From positions 1 through 14,403 of the forward strand of contig JACMJP010000121.1 in NCBI GenBank assembly GCA_014380545.1: DNA of 14,403 bases, given 5' to 3'. Positions 1 through 8,467 of the stretch are shown piece after piece. The stretch's first letter is position 1; each line of letters opens with the position of its first letter. Position numbers and translations under genes: made by a program. Under the pieces are notes generated by a model. The model saw only the letters and a list, made by a program, of their open reading frames with translations. It did no database searches and was not told where the DNA came from. The DNA comes from Chitinophagales bacterium (GTDB lineage: Bacteria; Bacteroidota; Bacteroidia; Chitinophagales; BACL12).

Positions 1-25
1 TAGATAAACAAATAAATTCCCTTTT

Positions 26-1036
26 ATGGCAGAGATGACAGAAAAATTAAAAGCAATTGGATTAGCAGTAGATTCATTAAATAAAACATACGGCAAAGGC
101 ACTGTAATGAAATTGGGCGATAGCCCTGAGGTTGCGGTGGATATAATTCCCTCCGGTTCTATCGGGCTAGATATTGCTCTGGGTATTGGGGGCTTCCCAA
201 GAGGAAGGGTAATTGAAATATACGGACCTGAATCGTCAGGTAAAACAACACTTGCAATTCATGTAATTGCTGAGGCCCAAAAGAAAGGTGGCATTGCAGC
301 ATTTATTGATGCAGAACATGCATTTGATAAAAATTATGCTGAAAAACTTGGTGTTGATACGGAAAATCTATTGATCTCTCAACCTGATAATGGAGAGCAG
401 GCATTAGAAATAACAGAACATTTAATTCGCAGTGGTGCATTGGATGTTGTAGTGATTGATAGTGTTGCCGCATTAGTACCGAAGGCGGAGCTGGAAGGTG
501 AAATGGGGGAAAGTAAAATGGGTTTACAGGCAAGACTCATGAGCCAGGCTTTGCGGAAATTAACAGGAGCAATTAATAAAACAGGCTGTTGCTGTATTTT
601 CATTAACCAGTTAAGGGATAAAATTGGTGTGATGTTCGGAAATCCTGAAACCACAACTGGTGGTAATGCATTGAAATTTTACGCATCCATAAGATTGGAT
701 ATTCGACGCATCGGGCAAATAAAAGAAAAAGATGATATTGTTGGAAACAGGGTGAAAGTGAAGGTTGTAAAAAATAAAGTTGCACCACCATTCCGCCAGG
801 CAGAATTTGATATTATGTATGGTTTAGGAATTTCCAAGTTAGGAGAAATAGTGGATATGGGAGCCGAAACCGCTGTAATTCAAAAAAGCGGAAGCTGGTA
901 TAGCTATGAAGGAACGAAACTGGGACAAGGGAGAGAAGGTGTGAAAGAATTATTAATGGATAATCCTGAATTAGCTGCAGAGATTGAAAGAAAGATTAAA
1001 GAAAAAAGTGCTGTTGCTTTAGCGGAGAAAAAATAG
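26..1036 (+). CDS. recA: RecA recombinase
   Basis: RecA is the ATP-dependent strand-exchange protein of homologous recombination. It polymerises on single-stranded DNA in the cytoplasm and also triggers LexA-type self-cleavage where an SOS system exists. The 336-residue length is normal. Visible landmarks are the Walker A motif GPESSGKT at residues 67-74, the DAEHA segment with the catalytic Glu at 97, the Walker B strand ending VVVID at 141-145, loop L1 around EGEMGES (157-163), and loop L2 from NQLRDKIGVMFGNPETT onward (194-210). The ATG at 26 gives the usual N-terminus; a second in-frame ATG at 35 is possible but less likely. Three consecutive cysteines (188-190) precede the IFINQLR strand. 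Only 25 bp of upstream DNA is present, so its promoter cannot be judged. It converges on the secreted-protein gene at 1192. Confidence 0.99.
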   Translation: MAEMTEKLKAIGLAVDSLNKTYGKGTVMKLGDSPEVAVDIIPSGSIGLDIALGIGGFPRGRVIEIYGPESSGKTTLAIHVIAEAQKKGGIAAFIDAEHAFDKNYAEKLGVDTENLLISQPDNGEQALEITEHLIRSGALDVVVIDSVAALVPKAELEGEMGESKMGLQARLMSQALRKLTGAINKTGCCCIFINQLRDKIGVMFGNPETTTGGNALKFYASIRLDIRRIGQIKEKDDIVGNRVKVKVVKNKVAPPFRQAEFDIMYGLGISKLGEIVDMGAETAVIQKSGSWYSYEGTKLGQGREGVKELLMDNPELAAEIERKIKEKSAVALAEKK

Positions 1037-1060
1037 AGATTGAATAACTTTTAGTTTGGG

Positions 1061-1092
1061 ATTTGGAGTTGCTTAAATTCTAAATTCCAAAT
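1061..1092 (+). other. Minor inverted repeat downstream of recA
   Basis: ATTTGGA (1061-1067) and TCCAAAT (1086-1092) form a 7-bp stem with an 18-nt loop, followed by TTATTTTT. It could be a weak first terminator for recA ahead of the strong hairpin at 1136. The pairing is AT-rich and the loop large, so chance is a real alternative. Confidence 0.3.
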
Positions 1093-1135
1093 TTATTTTT
1101 GGTGCTTACCAAATTTTCTTTTCAGGATTAATAAA

Positions 1136-1178
1136 ATAAAAGAAGGGTGCGAAAATTATTTTCGCACCCTTCTTTTAT
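1136..1178. terminator. Bidirectional intrinsic terminator between recA and the convergent secreted-protein gene
   Basis: A perfect stem pairs 1136-1155 with 1159-1178 around a 3-nt loop. Its core is AGAAGGGTGCG on the left and CGCACCCTTCT on the right. The A-rich left flank and T-rich right flank supply U-tracts for transcripts arriving from either side. It lies 100 bp after the recA stop and 14 bp beyond the stop of the minus-strand gene, so it most likely terminates both. Confidence 0.9.
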
Positions 1179-1191
1179 GATTAGAATATAT

Positions 1192-3243
1192 TTATTGAAT
1201 TATTATTTGTTTATTATATAACTCACCATTAATGACTAACTGTAAATTATAAATTCCCTTAGCATTATTTACAGCATTTACAGGTAATGATAATTCTCCA
1301 TAAACACTATTCAGATTATTATTATAAATTTCCTGCCCAACAGAATTTGAAATTGTTATTTTAATATCGCTTGAAGTTTCTACATTTAAATTCACTATAA
1401 AATTTCCGTTGTTTGGATTCGGAAATATTTCGAAGTAAGTAAGATCATGTATATCGCCAATTGCATCACAAACTTTTACAGCAACCTCAACCGGTAATCT
1501 ATGACTTGTACAGGTTTCGCTTGCTTCATATTGCCAGTCGAAGAAATAATAATATCTTTCATCTGCACTTGATGCTGTTATAGATGCAAGCCCCCCTACA
1601 TTATAAGGAAAATCAATTTCGCCGCCGCCGCTTTCACCATTCACTCTTTTTAATCTCGGTCCGTCATACCCTAATGATTCATTATTTGTTTCTATGTCAG
1701 TTGTAAGTTTATAATTTTCTCCCGCAGGAATATTAAAATTTAATTCAGCTACAGATTCTCCTACCGGAGTATCAACTTCTGCACTTTGAATTAATGAACC
1801 AGTCGCATTATGTAAAAGTATTTTTCTTAAACCACTTTCATCTGTATAAACCCGAACTGATTTTAATGTCATATCTGCAAATACATCAAACATTAAATAA
1901 CCATTGTAAGAAACTTCACTGTATTCATTTGTTCCTGTAAAATCATGCGGCTCAGCATATCCTTCTGCAAAAATTGCAGTTTCTGTATTTGCAACAAAAT
2001 AAGTTGTATTCTCTGTTAATTCAGAAGTTGTAAATGTTTCGCCGGCACCAATTAACAAACCTCCGGTTTCAGAATCGTACCAGCTAATTTCGGCTCCTGT
2101 TGCATTTAGTATAGCTGATGTTCCGTAACACACCTCTATATCCTCTGTAGTAATAACTGGTTCTTCAACAGGAACAGAAATAATTGTTACTGTATCAGAA
2201 TGTCCGGGACCGCAATCACGGGTAATATCGCAATAATATGTTCCAGGTTCTGTAATTGAAATTGAGTTTGTTGTTGCTCCGTTGCTCCATAAATAAGATG
2301 TTCCAACAGGGCTTACAGATAGTTCAATTGTTTCACCTGCACATAAATATTCTCCACCGGCAACTGTAACAGGAAAAAAGTCAATGTCTTCCGGTTGTTC
2401 TGTTAAAGTATATGGCACTGCAATAACATTATTATCATCATGCTCTTCAAGGTAATTATCATTAGGATCAATTTCAGCGACAATATAGTAATCTCCATTA
2501 CAAACACCTGCAGGAATTTCTATTGACATACCATCAAGATAATAATCATAAATATCAAGATAGCCACATGAAATTCCCTGGTTATTAATATCGCAATCAT
2601 AATTTCCTCCTCCTAATCCGTAATTAGGACCATCATTCGTTAAAACATTTCCATCATTATCACGGCAATAACCATAACTTGATCCACTTGCACAATTCGC
2701 CAGATCCATTAAACAAAACCCCATTTTCGTTCCGTAACCGATAACTGTCCATTCTGTAGGATCATCAATACCATCTACTTTTTTCCTTAATGTATATTCG
2801 CCCCAGTTGTCTGTATGAAAGTGACCATGTGAAGGATGATAGGTCATAGTTCCGGCATTCTGCTCCCAATATGTCATTTCGGTTCCGTTTTTATGATAAA
2901 TTCTTTGTTTAATGATCTGATGCGGCTCTGAACCATCGGGACATGCATCTATTCCACTTACATCATAAATAGTATCGCCACCACATACATAATAATCAGT
3001 TGGCAATACCCTCAAAGGGCCGTGCCCTATGTTTGGTGTTCCAATAGAAAGATATAATATACCTTCTTCTTCAACGGTTTCATCTTCTTCTGCAAGCAGG
3101 TCGTAAGATGCTGTCATGTCGGGTAACAGATCACAATCACCACTTCCACCCAAACAATCGCAATCGGTAGCATCACTTGTTGTGCATTGTGTGTAAACTA
3201 AAAATGGAAGGGCTGATAAAAAGAGTACAAGAATTTTTTTCAT
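1192..3243 (-). CDS. Secreted lysyl oxidase-like protein with Ig-like modules and T9SS type A sorting domain
   Basis: This is a 683-residue exported protein. Residues 1-18 form a classical signal peptide (MKKILVLFLSALPFLVY). About 40-280 match the lysyl oxidase fold: LPDMTASYDLL, IGHGPLRV, the histidine cluster H136-x2-H139-x-H141-x-H143, GTKMGFCLMD, NQGISCGYLDIY, and EIDPNDNYLEEHDDNN near the end. Lysyl oxidases are copper amine oxidases that oxidise lysine side chains to aldehydes using a Lys-Tyr quinone made from their own residues. By hand alignment with human LOX, K173 corresponds to K320, Y232 to Y355, and the four histidines to the copper-site histidines. About 285-420 hold two Ig-like modules, 425-580 an unassigned beta-rich region, and 603-683 a T9SS type A tail (FPNPNNGNF to the C-terminus). 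The tail implies export through the outer membrane and surface anchoring or release. Fold and export are well supported; enzymatic activity and substrate are inferred. Confidence 0.87.
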   Translation of the reverse strand: MKKILVLFLSALPFLVYTQCTTSDATDCDCLGGSGDCDLLPDMTASYDLLAEEDETVEEEGILYLSIGTPNIGHGPLRVLPTDYYVCGGDTIYDVSGIDACPDGSEPHQIIKQRIYHKNGTEMTYWEQNAGTMTYHPSHGHFHTDNWGEYTLRKKVDGIDDPTEWTVIGYGTKMGFCLMDLANCASGSSYGYCRDNDGNVLTNDGPNYGLGGGNYDCDINNQGISCGYLDIYDYYLDGMSIEIPAGVCNGDYYIVAEIDPNDNYLEEHDDNNVIAVPYTLTEQPEDIDFFPVTVAGGEYLCAGETIELSVSPVGTSYLWSNGATTNSISITEPGTYYCDITRDCGPGHSDTVTIISVPVEEPVITTEDIEVCYGTSAILNATGAEISWYDSETGGLLIGAGETFTTSELTENTTYFVANTETAIFAEGYAEPHDFTGTNEYSEVSYNGYLMFDVFADMTLKSVRVYTDESGLRKILLHNATGSLIQSAEVDTPVGESVAELNFNIPAGENYKLTTDIETNNESLGYDGPRLKRVNGESGGGEIDFPYNVGGLASITASSADERYYYFFDWQYEASETCTSHRLPVEVAVKVCDAIGDIHDLTYFEIFPNPNNGNFIVNLNVETSSDIKITISNSVGQEIYNNNLNSVYGELSLPVNAVNNAKGIYNLQLVINGELYNKQIIIQ

Positions 3244-3371
3244 ATGAATGGTTATAGTTCCGGATAAAAATGTGATGCAAGTTACTCTGTATGCGCTGTA
3301 TTTACAATGCTTATATGTAACAGGCCTATAATCTTAAATACTTGTTAGGGTTAAAAGTGTATATTCTAAAA

Positions 3372-3406
3372 TTAACGGTTAACACAAACCGGCTCATTTT
3401 AAAATG
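3372..3406. other. Two small palindromes in the korB / secreted-protein intergenic region
   Basis: The 190-bp gap (3244-3433) lies downstream of korB and upstream of the secreted-protein gene, both on the minus strand. It contains TTAAC-G-GTTAA (3372-3382) and the perfect 12-bp palindrome CATTTTAAAATG (3395-3406). They may be a weak korB terminator or operator sites for the secreted-protein gene. No TAnnTTTG promoter box was found on the minus strand here. In AT-rich DNA such palindromes also arise by chance. Confidence 0.3.
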
Positions 3407-3433
3407 TAAAACTTAAATTCATTTATGCAGGAC

Positions 3434-4456
3434 TTATTTTATTTCCCATGTTTCACTTCCTCTGAGTAATTTATTTAAATCACCTTCGCCTTTTCCTTTT
3501 GCGGCATAAATTTGTTCACTCATCAGGTCTTCATAAGTTGCCCTGTGTTCATTTGCATAGAACACACCGAATGGTCTTGGCAAATGCTGTTCATTAGAAG
3601 GGTTATCAAAAATGCGCACAAGAATTTGTGCTTTATAAATATCTGTTTCATCATGAACCCAGCAATCATCTTTTGTAAAACCATCTGCAAAATTTACAGC
3701 TACCGGAGTGAAGCCGTCTAATTTAATTCCCCAATTATCTGTTTCGCCAAATACTAATGGCTGACCATGGCGCACAAAAAGATCATTTGCCTTTTTTGAA
3801 GATTTTTCTGTAAATACTTCAAATGCGCCATCATTAAAAATATTACAGTTCTGATATATTTCCAGAAACGATGCGCCTTTATGTTGATGCGTTCTTATTA
3901 GAGATTCCTGTAAATGTGCAGGATCTCTATCCATGCTTCTGGCAACAAATGTTGCATCAGCACCAAGTGCTAAGGCAGCAGGGTTGAACGGATGATCAAC
4001 ACTTCCCATTGGAGTTGATTTAGCAACTTTACCAAGCGGTGAGGTTGGTGAATATTGCCCTTTTGTCAATCCATAAATTTCATTATTAAATAATAAAATA
4101 TTTACATTAAAATTTCTGCGTAATAAATGTATTGTATGATTGCCGCCAATGGATAATCCATCACCATCACCTGTAACTATCCAGATACTTAGATCAGGTC
4201 TTGCGGCTTTTAATCCGCTGGCAACAGCAGTTGCTCTACCATGAATAGAATGAATACCAAAAGTATTTGTGTAGTATGGAAATCTGGACGAACATCCTAT
4301 TCCTGAAACCACAACAATATTTTCTCTCGGAATACCAAGTTGCGGTAACACTGTATGCACTTGTTTTAAAATAGAATAATCACCACAACCAGGGCACCAG
4401 CGTACTTCCTGATCTGTTTGAAAATCTTTTGCCGTTAAGTTTAATGTTTCGCTCAT
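3434..4456 (-). CDS. korB: 2-oxoglutarate (2-oxoacid):ferredoxin oxidoreductase, beta subunit
   Basis: This subunit binds thiamine diphosphate and the iron-sulfur cluster in a CoA-dependent enzyme that converts 2-oxoglutarate to succinyl-CoA plus CO2 and reduces ferredoxin. It can stand in for, or work alongside, the 2-oxoglutarate dehydrogenase complex in the TCA cycle. The sequence shows WCPGCGD (C21 and C24), C55 in GIGCS and C204, the probable 4Fe-4S ligands. The ThDP/Mg site reads GDGDGLSIGGNH (96-107) and continues to NN at 124-125. The 340-residue length is typical of the two-subunit class. It lies 54 bp downstream of korA on the same strand, so the two are almost certainly one transcript. 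Substrate assignment rests on general family resemblance; a different 2-oxoacid cannot be excluded from sequence alone. Confidence 0.93.
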   Translation of the reverse strand: MSETLNLTAKDFQTDQEVRWCPGCGDYSILKQVHTVLPQLGIPRENIVVVSGIGCSSRFPYYTNTFGIHSIHGRATAVASGLKAARPDLSIWIVTGDGDGLSIGGNHTIHLLRRNFNVNILLFNNEIYGLTKGQYSPTSPLGKVAKSTPMGSVDHPFNPAALALGADATFVARSMDRDPAHLQESLIRTHQHKGASFLEIYQNCNIFNDGAFEVFTEKSSKKANDLFVRHGQPLVFGETDNWGIKLDGFTPVAVNFADGFTKDDCWVHDETDIYKAQILVRIFDNPSNEQHLPRPFGVFYANEHRATYEDLMSEQIYAAKGKGEGDLNKLLRGSETWEIK

Positions 4457-4510
4457 AATATTTATTTACGAATTACAATTAGTTATACTTTTAGTTATTT
4501 CGCTTACTAA

Positions 4511-6346
4511 TTAGTTTGCTAATTCTTTCATTATAAAATCAATTAATTCGGAACTTGTAATTGGAGTTCCTTTAATTTTATTATAGGGTATAGCTGGTAT
4601 CATAAATTTATCTCTTATAACTTTCACCAACTGACCATTATTTATTTCGGGAATAATTACTTTATCATAATTAAATAATATTTCACCCAAATTTTTTGGA
4701 AATGGTTTTATATAACGCAAATGTGCATGGGCCACCTCATAACCATCAGCCAATACATGATTAACTGCACTCTGAATTGCTCCATAAGTTGAACCCCATC
4801 CGAGAACAAGAATTTTTCCTTTTTCCGGACCGCATATTATTTTTTGATCAGGAATATAATTGGCAACCCTTGCCACCTTTTCTTCCCGCAATAGTACCAT
4901 GTGTTCATGATTATCCGGGTCATAAGAAATATTTCCTGTAATGTCTTCCTTTTCCAATCCGCCAATGCGATGTTCTAAACCTTTTGTACCGGGAATTGCC
5001 CAGGGTCTCGCAAGCTTTTCATCTCTGTAGTAAGGTAAATATTGGCTTCCGTCTTCTATAGGTTTTGCAAATTCCACTTTTATTTCCGGAAGGTCTTCTG
5101 CCTTTGGAAATTTCCAGGGCTCAGCACCATTGGCAATATATCCATCGCTTAAAAAAATGACTGGTGTCATGTGTTGTAATGCAATTCGGCATGCTTCAAA
5201 TGCTGTTTCAAAGGCATCGCTTGCAGTAGCTGCTGCAATTACAGGCATTGGACATTCGCCATTTCTTCCATATAGCGCCTGCAGTAAATCTGCCTGTTCA
5301 GTTTTTGTTGGCATGCCTGTAGAAGGTCCAGCTCTTTGAATATTTACAACTACTAGTGGAATTTCAAGCATCACTGCCAATCCCATTGCCTCACCTTTTA
5401 AGGCAATACCAGGCCCCGATGTAGTTGTCATTGCAAGATGACCGCCGAAGGATGCTCCTATTGATGCGCAAATTGCTGCAATTTCGTCTTCTGCCTGAAA
5501 TGTTCTGATACCAAAATTTTTATACTTCGCAAGAAAATGTAAAATGTCTGAAGCTGGTGTAATAGGATAACTTCCAAGAAATAATGGCAAACCTGATTTT
5601 TGAGATGCTGCAATGAATCCCATAGATGCCGCATCATTCCCAATTATACTTCTATAAGTACCGGGATCTAATTTAGCAGCTTCCACTTTATATCTTGAAC
5701 TGAAAACTTCTGTAGTATCAGCATAATTATAACCTGCTTTTAATGCTCTGATATTTGCTTCCAGTATTTCAGGTTTTTTTGAAAATTTACTTTCTAGAAA
5801 TCTTTCAGTAGACTCTAACGAGCGGCTGTACATGTAATATAAAAAGCCGAGCACAAACATATTTTTGCATCGGTCCTTTTCTTTCACACCCATCGTAATA
5901 TCAGACAATGCTTCACGGGTGAGTTTGGTTACATCAATCTTAATTAATTCGTATCCCTCAAGTGTTCCATCCTCAAGCGGATTTGTTGCTGCATTTGCGA
6001 GACGCATATTTTTCGCATCAAACCCATCTGTGTTGACAATGATAATTGCACCTTTCTTCAATCCGTGAAGATTTACTTTTAATGCTGCCACATTCATAGC
6101 AACCAATACATCGCACAGATCACCTGGTGTATAAATTTTTCTGCTGCCAAAATGTAATTGAAACCCTGAAACACCGGGTAAGGTGCCTATAGGGGCTCTA
6201 ATTTCAGCGGGAAAATCCGGGAATGTTGCAAGATCGGCACCCATGAGGGCTGTATTGTTTGTGAATTGACCACCGGTAAGCTGCATGCCATCGCCTGAGT
6301 CGCCGGCGAACTTTATGACTACATCTTCGAGAACCTGAATATCCAT
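4511..6346 (-). CDS. korA: 2-oxoglutarate (2-oxoacid):ferredoxin oxidoreductase, alpha subunit with fused gamma domain
   Basis: This 611-residue subunit is a fusion. About residues 10-190 are the gamma domain (GDSGDG at 15-20), which handles coenzyme A. From about 230 onward comes the alpha domain that pairs with KorB around thiamine diphosphate, with YPITPASDI (260-268), the acidic QAEDEIAAI stretch (284-292), TTSGPG (308-313) and QRAGPSTGMPTKTEQADLL (337-355). GWGSTYGA (517-524) marks the C-terminal transketolase-like domain. The gamma-alpha order and the lack of a separate ferredoxin-like subunit gene nearby fit the two-subunit Kor enzymes of aerobic and facultative bacteria. It precedes korB in a probable two-gene operon. 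The 203-bp upstream region shows no convincing consensus promoter on the minus strand, only a one-mismatch TAATTTCG at 6377-6370. Confidence 0.93.
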   Translation of the reverse strand: MDIQVLEDVVIKFAGDSGDGMQLTGGQFTNNTALMGADLATFPDFPAEIRAPIGTLPGVSGFQLHFGSRKIYTPGDLCDVLVAMNVAALKVNLHGLKKGAIIIVNTDGFDAKNMRLANAATNPLEDGTLEGYELIKIDVTKLTREALSDITMGVKEKDRCKNMFVLGFLYYMYSRSLESTERFLESKFSKKPEILEANIRALKAGYNYADTTEVFSSRYKVEAAKLDPGTYRSIIGNDAASMGFIAASQKSGLPLFLGSYPITPASDILHFLAKYKNFGIRTFQAEDEIAAICASIGASFGGHLAMTTTSGPGIALKGEAMGLAVMLEIPLVVVNIQRAGPSTGMPTKTEQADLLQALYGRNGECPMPVIAAATASDAFETAFEACRIALQHMTPVIFLSDGYIANGAEPWKFPKAEDLPEIKVEFAKPIEDGSQYLPYYRDEKLARPWAIPGTKGLEHRIGGLEKEDITGNISYDPDNHEHMVLLREEKVARVANYIPDQKIICGPEKGKILVLGWGSTYGAIQSAVNHVLADGYEVAHAHLRYIKPFPKNLGEILFNYDKVIIPEINNGQLVKVIRDKFMIPAIPYNKIKGTPITSSELIDFIMKELAN

Positions 6347-6549
6347 AATTGATGAAGAAAATATTTGTGCGAAATTACTGAATTGTATTGAAGGTGTGGA
6401 GGAGTGAAAGAAGGTGCAAGTTGCATGAAGAAACTCATTTAGTCATTGACTGTTTCGTCGATCTCATTCGTAAAATTCATAAATGGTTACTTATAAATCT
6501 TTGCAGGTTTTTGGAAGAACAAAAAATAATATATTGTATCCGGCATTAA

Positions 6550-8277
6550 TTAAGTATCAATTTCAATATCGACATCTTTAAACTCATCTGGAACTGAGGG
6601 CAGACTTATAATGAAAGTGGTGCCTTTTCCAACAGAACTTTCAACCTTTATATTTCCTTTATGATTGAGGATAATTGAATGCGCCGTAGTAAGTCCAAGC
6701 CCAGTACCTTTTGGTTTACTCGTAAAGTAGGGTTCAAATAATTTATTTAAATTTTGCTCCGGAATACCAATTCCATTATCAGAAATAGTAATAATACAAT
6801 CTGTTTTATTTGTGTATACATCCACATGTAAAACTCCATTATCAATTTCCATTGCTTCAATTGCATTAATAATAATATTTAACAGGGCAATTTTAATTTT
6901 TTCGTCATCAACAAAAATTGAACAATCACCAGCCCGGTCATATTCTTTAACGAATTTAATTTTCTTCAGTTGAATACGATCATTTGCAATTTTAAACGTT
7001 TCATCCAGCAGTTTTACTATAAGAACAGGCTTACGGATTAGTTCTGTAAATTTTGTTGATTCCAGTAATTGTGTTACTAACTGTGTTATCCTCTCGCTAT
7101 TTCTATCTATAATATCATAATACATATTTTTATCTTCACTGTTTGTATTGCCATCATCCTTTAATTGTTCCAGCGACATTTTAATATTTGTGAGCGGATT
7201 GCGCACTTCATGTCCAATGATTCTGGCGATACGGCCTGTTGATGCAAAGAGCTGCAGATTCCGTTTTATCTTTTCTTCTGATATCCTTTCAGTAAGATCA
7301 ATCATACTGCCCTGTTTAATATTTACATTTGCTTTTTGAGCTGAGAGATTTAAAAGAACTGAAATCCTAGAATTATCCTTTTTAAGGATACGCACCTCAT
7401 AATCATTTATACTCTGATTAAAATTCATTGCAGATTCAACAGCTTTTTTTGCTCTTTCTTCGGCAAAAAGATCAGTAAGTTTTTTTGAAAGTAATTCAAT
7501 TCTTGAAAAGCCTAACAATTTTACAGCAACCAGATTAACATCAGTAAATTTTAATTTATTATTCGTTATAAAAATAATATCTTCTGATTCATTAAAAATA
7601 GTTTTAAATTTTACTTCACTTTCCACCTTATCAAAATATTCTCTCCGTAAAGTGAAATATCCTAAGAGGATGATTATTAAAGCAAGAATGGCAGAAATAA
7701 TAATGAATATAATAGAAGACTTTGAAGCCGCAGAAAAATTGGTTAACCTGCTGTCAAGCAATTCCTGCTCTTTATCTTCCATTACATTGATAATTTGCCG
7801 GATACTGTCCATATAAATGGCACCATTTCTCACTCCCACATTAATTGCAAATGCCTTAGCCTCATAATCCAGCATAGTGTCAAACAGGGTTATATTTTTT
7901 TCAATGAATTCAAACCTTATATTGCTTTTTTCCGAAAGGCTTGAAAGATTTTGTTGATGAAGCGTATCGTCTGAAGTAAGTAGTTTTAGTTTATTAAAGT
8001 ACTCATAAGCACTCAAACGGGAAGAATTATAATTGTGCAAAAAATTTTTGTCAGAAGTAAGCCAATATCCCCTGGCATTTGATTCAGCATTTGTTATTTG
8101 CTGCATATATATTTCGAGCCCCATAAGTACTTCATAAGTATCCTGAACCTCTTGTGAATATTTTTCAAAATTCCTATTGAAATAAAAACTAACTGCAGAA
8201 ATAGCGATAATGATGATTATTGCAATCAGGATACTTGAAGTTATCTGCCCTATTTTACTGATCTTAAATAACTGCAT
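6550..8277 (-). CDS. CHASE3-PAS membrane sensor histidine kinase
   Basis: This is an inner-membrane two-component sensor of 575 residues. Transmembrane helices lie at about 12-32 and 187-209. Between them is a helical periplasmic domain of CHASE3 type, with the typical ESNARGYWLTSDKNFLHNY stretch. A PAS domain (about 223-330) follows, then the dimerisation and phosphoacceptor segment IGHEVRNPL with H356, and the ATPase domain with N471 in the N-box, DNGIGI (500-505) and GTGLGL (524-529). All catalytic motifs look intact. The HEVRNPL H-box is NtrB-like, a class that often partners NtrC-type regulators such as the one encoded at 9341. A TTG two codons upstream (8283) would extend the protein by Met-Arg; the ATG at 8277 is the likelier start. 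The gene is divergent from the stress-gene cluster, a common arrangement for co-regulated partners. The signal sensed is unknown. Confidence 0.93.
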   Translation of the reverse strand: MQLFKISKIGQITSSILIAIIIIIAISAVSFYFNRNFEKYSQEVQDTYEVLMGLEIYMQQITNAESNARGYWLTSDKNFLHNYNSSRLSAYEYFNKLKLLTSDDTLHQQNLSSLSEKSNIRFEFIEKNITLFDTMLDYEAKAFAINVGVRNGAIYMDSIRQIINVMEDKEQELLDSRLTNFSAASKSSIIFIIISAILALIIILLGYFTLRREYFDKVESEVKFKTIFNESEDIIFITNNKLKFTDVNLVAVKLLGFSRIELLSKKLTDLFAEERAKKAVESAMNFNQSINDYEVRILKKDNSRISVLLNLSAQKANVNIKQGSMIDLTERISEEKIKRNLQLFASTGRIARIIGHEVRNPLTNIKMSLEQLKDDGNTNSEDKNMYYDIIDRNSERITQLVTQLLESTKFTELIRKPVLIVKLLDETFKIANDRIQLKKIKFVKEYDRAGDCSIFVDDEKIKIALLNIIINAIEAMEIDNGVLHVDVYTNKTDCIITISDNGIGIPEQNLNKLFEPYFTSKPKGTGLGLTTAHSIILNHKGNIKVESSVGKGTTFIISLPSVPDEFKDVDIEIDT

Positions 8278-8398
8278 TCTCAACTATTAAATGTAACATA
8301 TTGGGGTAAGCCTTTCCCATAAAAATTATAAATTTATCCTATTTCAATTAATTGCAAAAACTAAAATGCCCTACAATTAAAGGATAGCCTCACATATA

Positions 8399-8428
8399 TT
8401 GAGAAACTATTGCATAGGTATAATTTTT
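8399..8428 (+). promoter_or_regulatory. Candidate Bacteroidota-type promoter for the small stress-gene cluster
   Basis: TTG at 8399-8401 and TAATTTTT at 8421-8428 are 19 bp apart, the spacing expected for the Bacteroidota -33/-7 promoter. The -7 box departs from TAnnTTTG only at its last base. Transcription would start near 8434, about 35 nt before the ATG at 8468. The box lies inside the palindrome at 8417-8433. Confidence 0.5.
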
Positions 8429-8433
8429 ATACC
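8417..8433. promoter_or_regulatory. Palindrome overlapping the candidate -7 box (possible operator)
   Basis: GGTATAA (8417-8423) and TTATACC (8427-8433) form a perfect 7-bp inverted repeat around a 3-nt centre. It covers most of the candidate -7 element in the kinase/stress-gene divergent region. The size and symmetry suit binding by a dimeric regulator, but no regulator is identified. Chance cannot be excluded in DNA this AT-rich. Confidence 0.4.
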
Positions 8434-8467
8434 ATAATATATATTATTAAATTTTAAATAATTTTTT

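Noticed and set aside
3184..3243. Lipoprotein signal for the lysyl oxidase-like protein (Cys at residue 20)
   Set aside because: The residues before the Cys (YTQ) do not fit a lipobox, and a T9SS tail expects a signal peptidase I leader.
3512..3721. Plus-strand reading frame of 69 codons inside korB
   Set aside because: It is antisense to a well-conserved gene and shows no recognisable domain. The same applies to the other short frames opposite recA, korA, the kinase gene, hflX and the receptor gene.
6347..6549. korA / kinase intergenic gap searched for a regulatory RNA, small gene or terminator
   Set aside because: No stable hairpin, exact promoter box or conserved-looking small frame was seen in these 203 bp.
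8300..8320. Possible sigma-54 -24/-12 promoter around TTGGGGTAAGCC
   Set aside because: It lacks the GG-N10-GC core spacing, so it is not a credible sigma-54 site.
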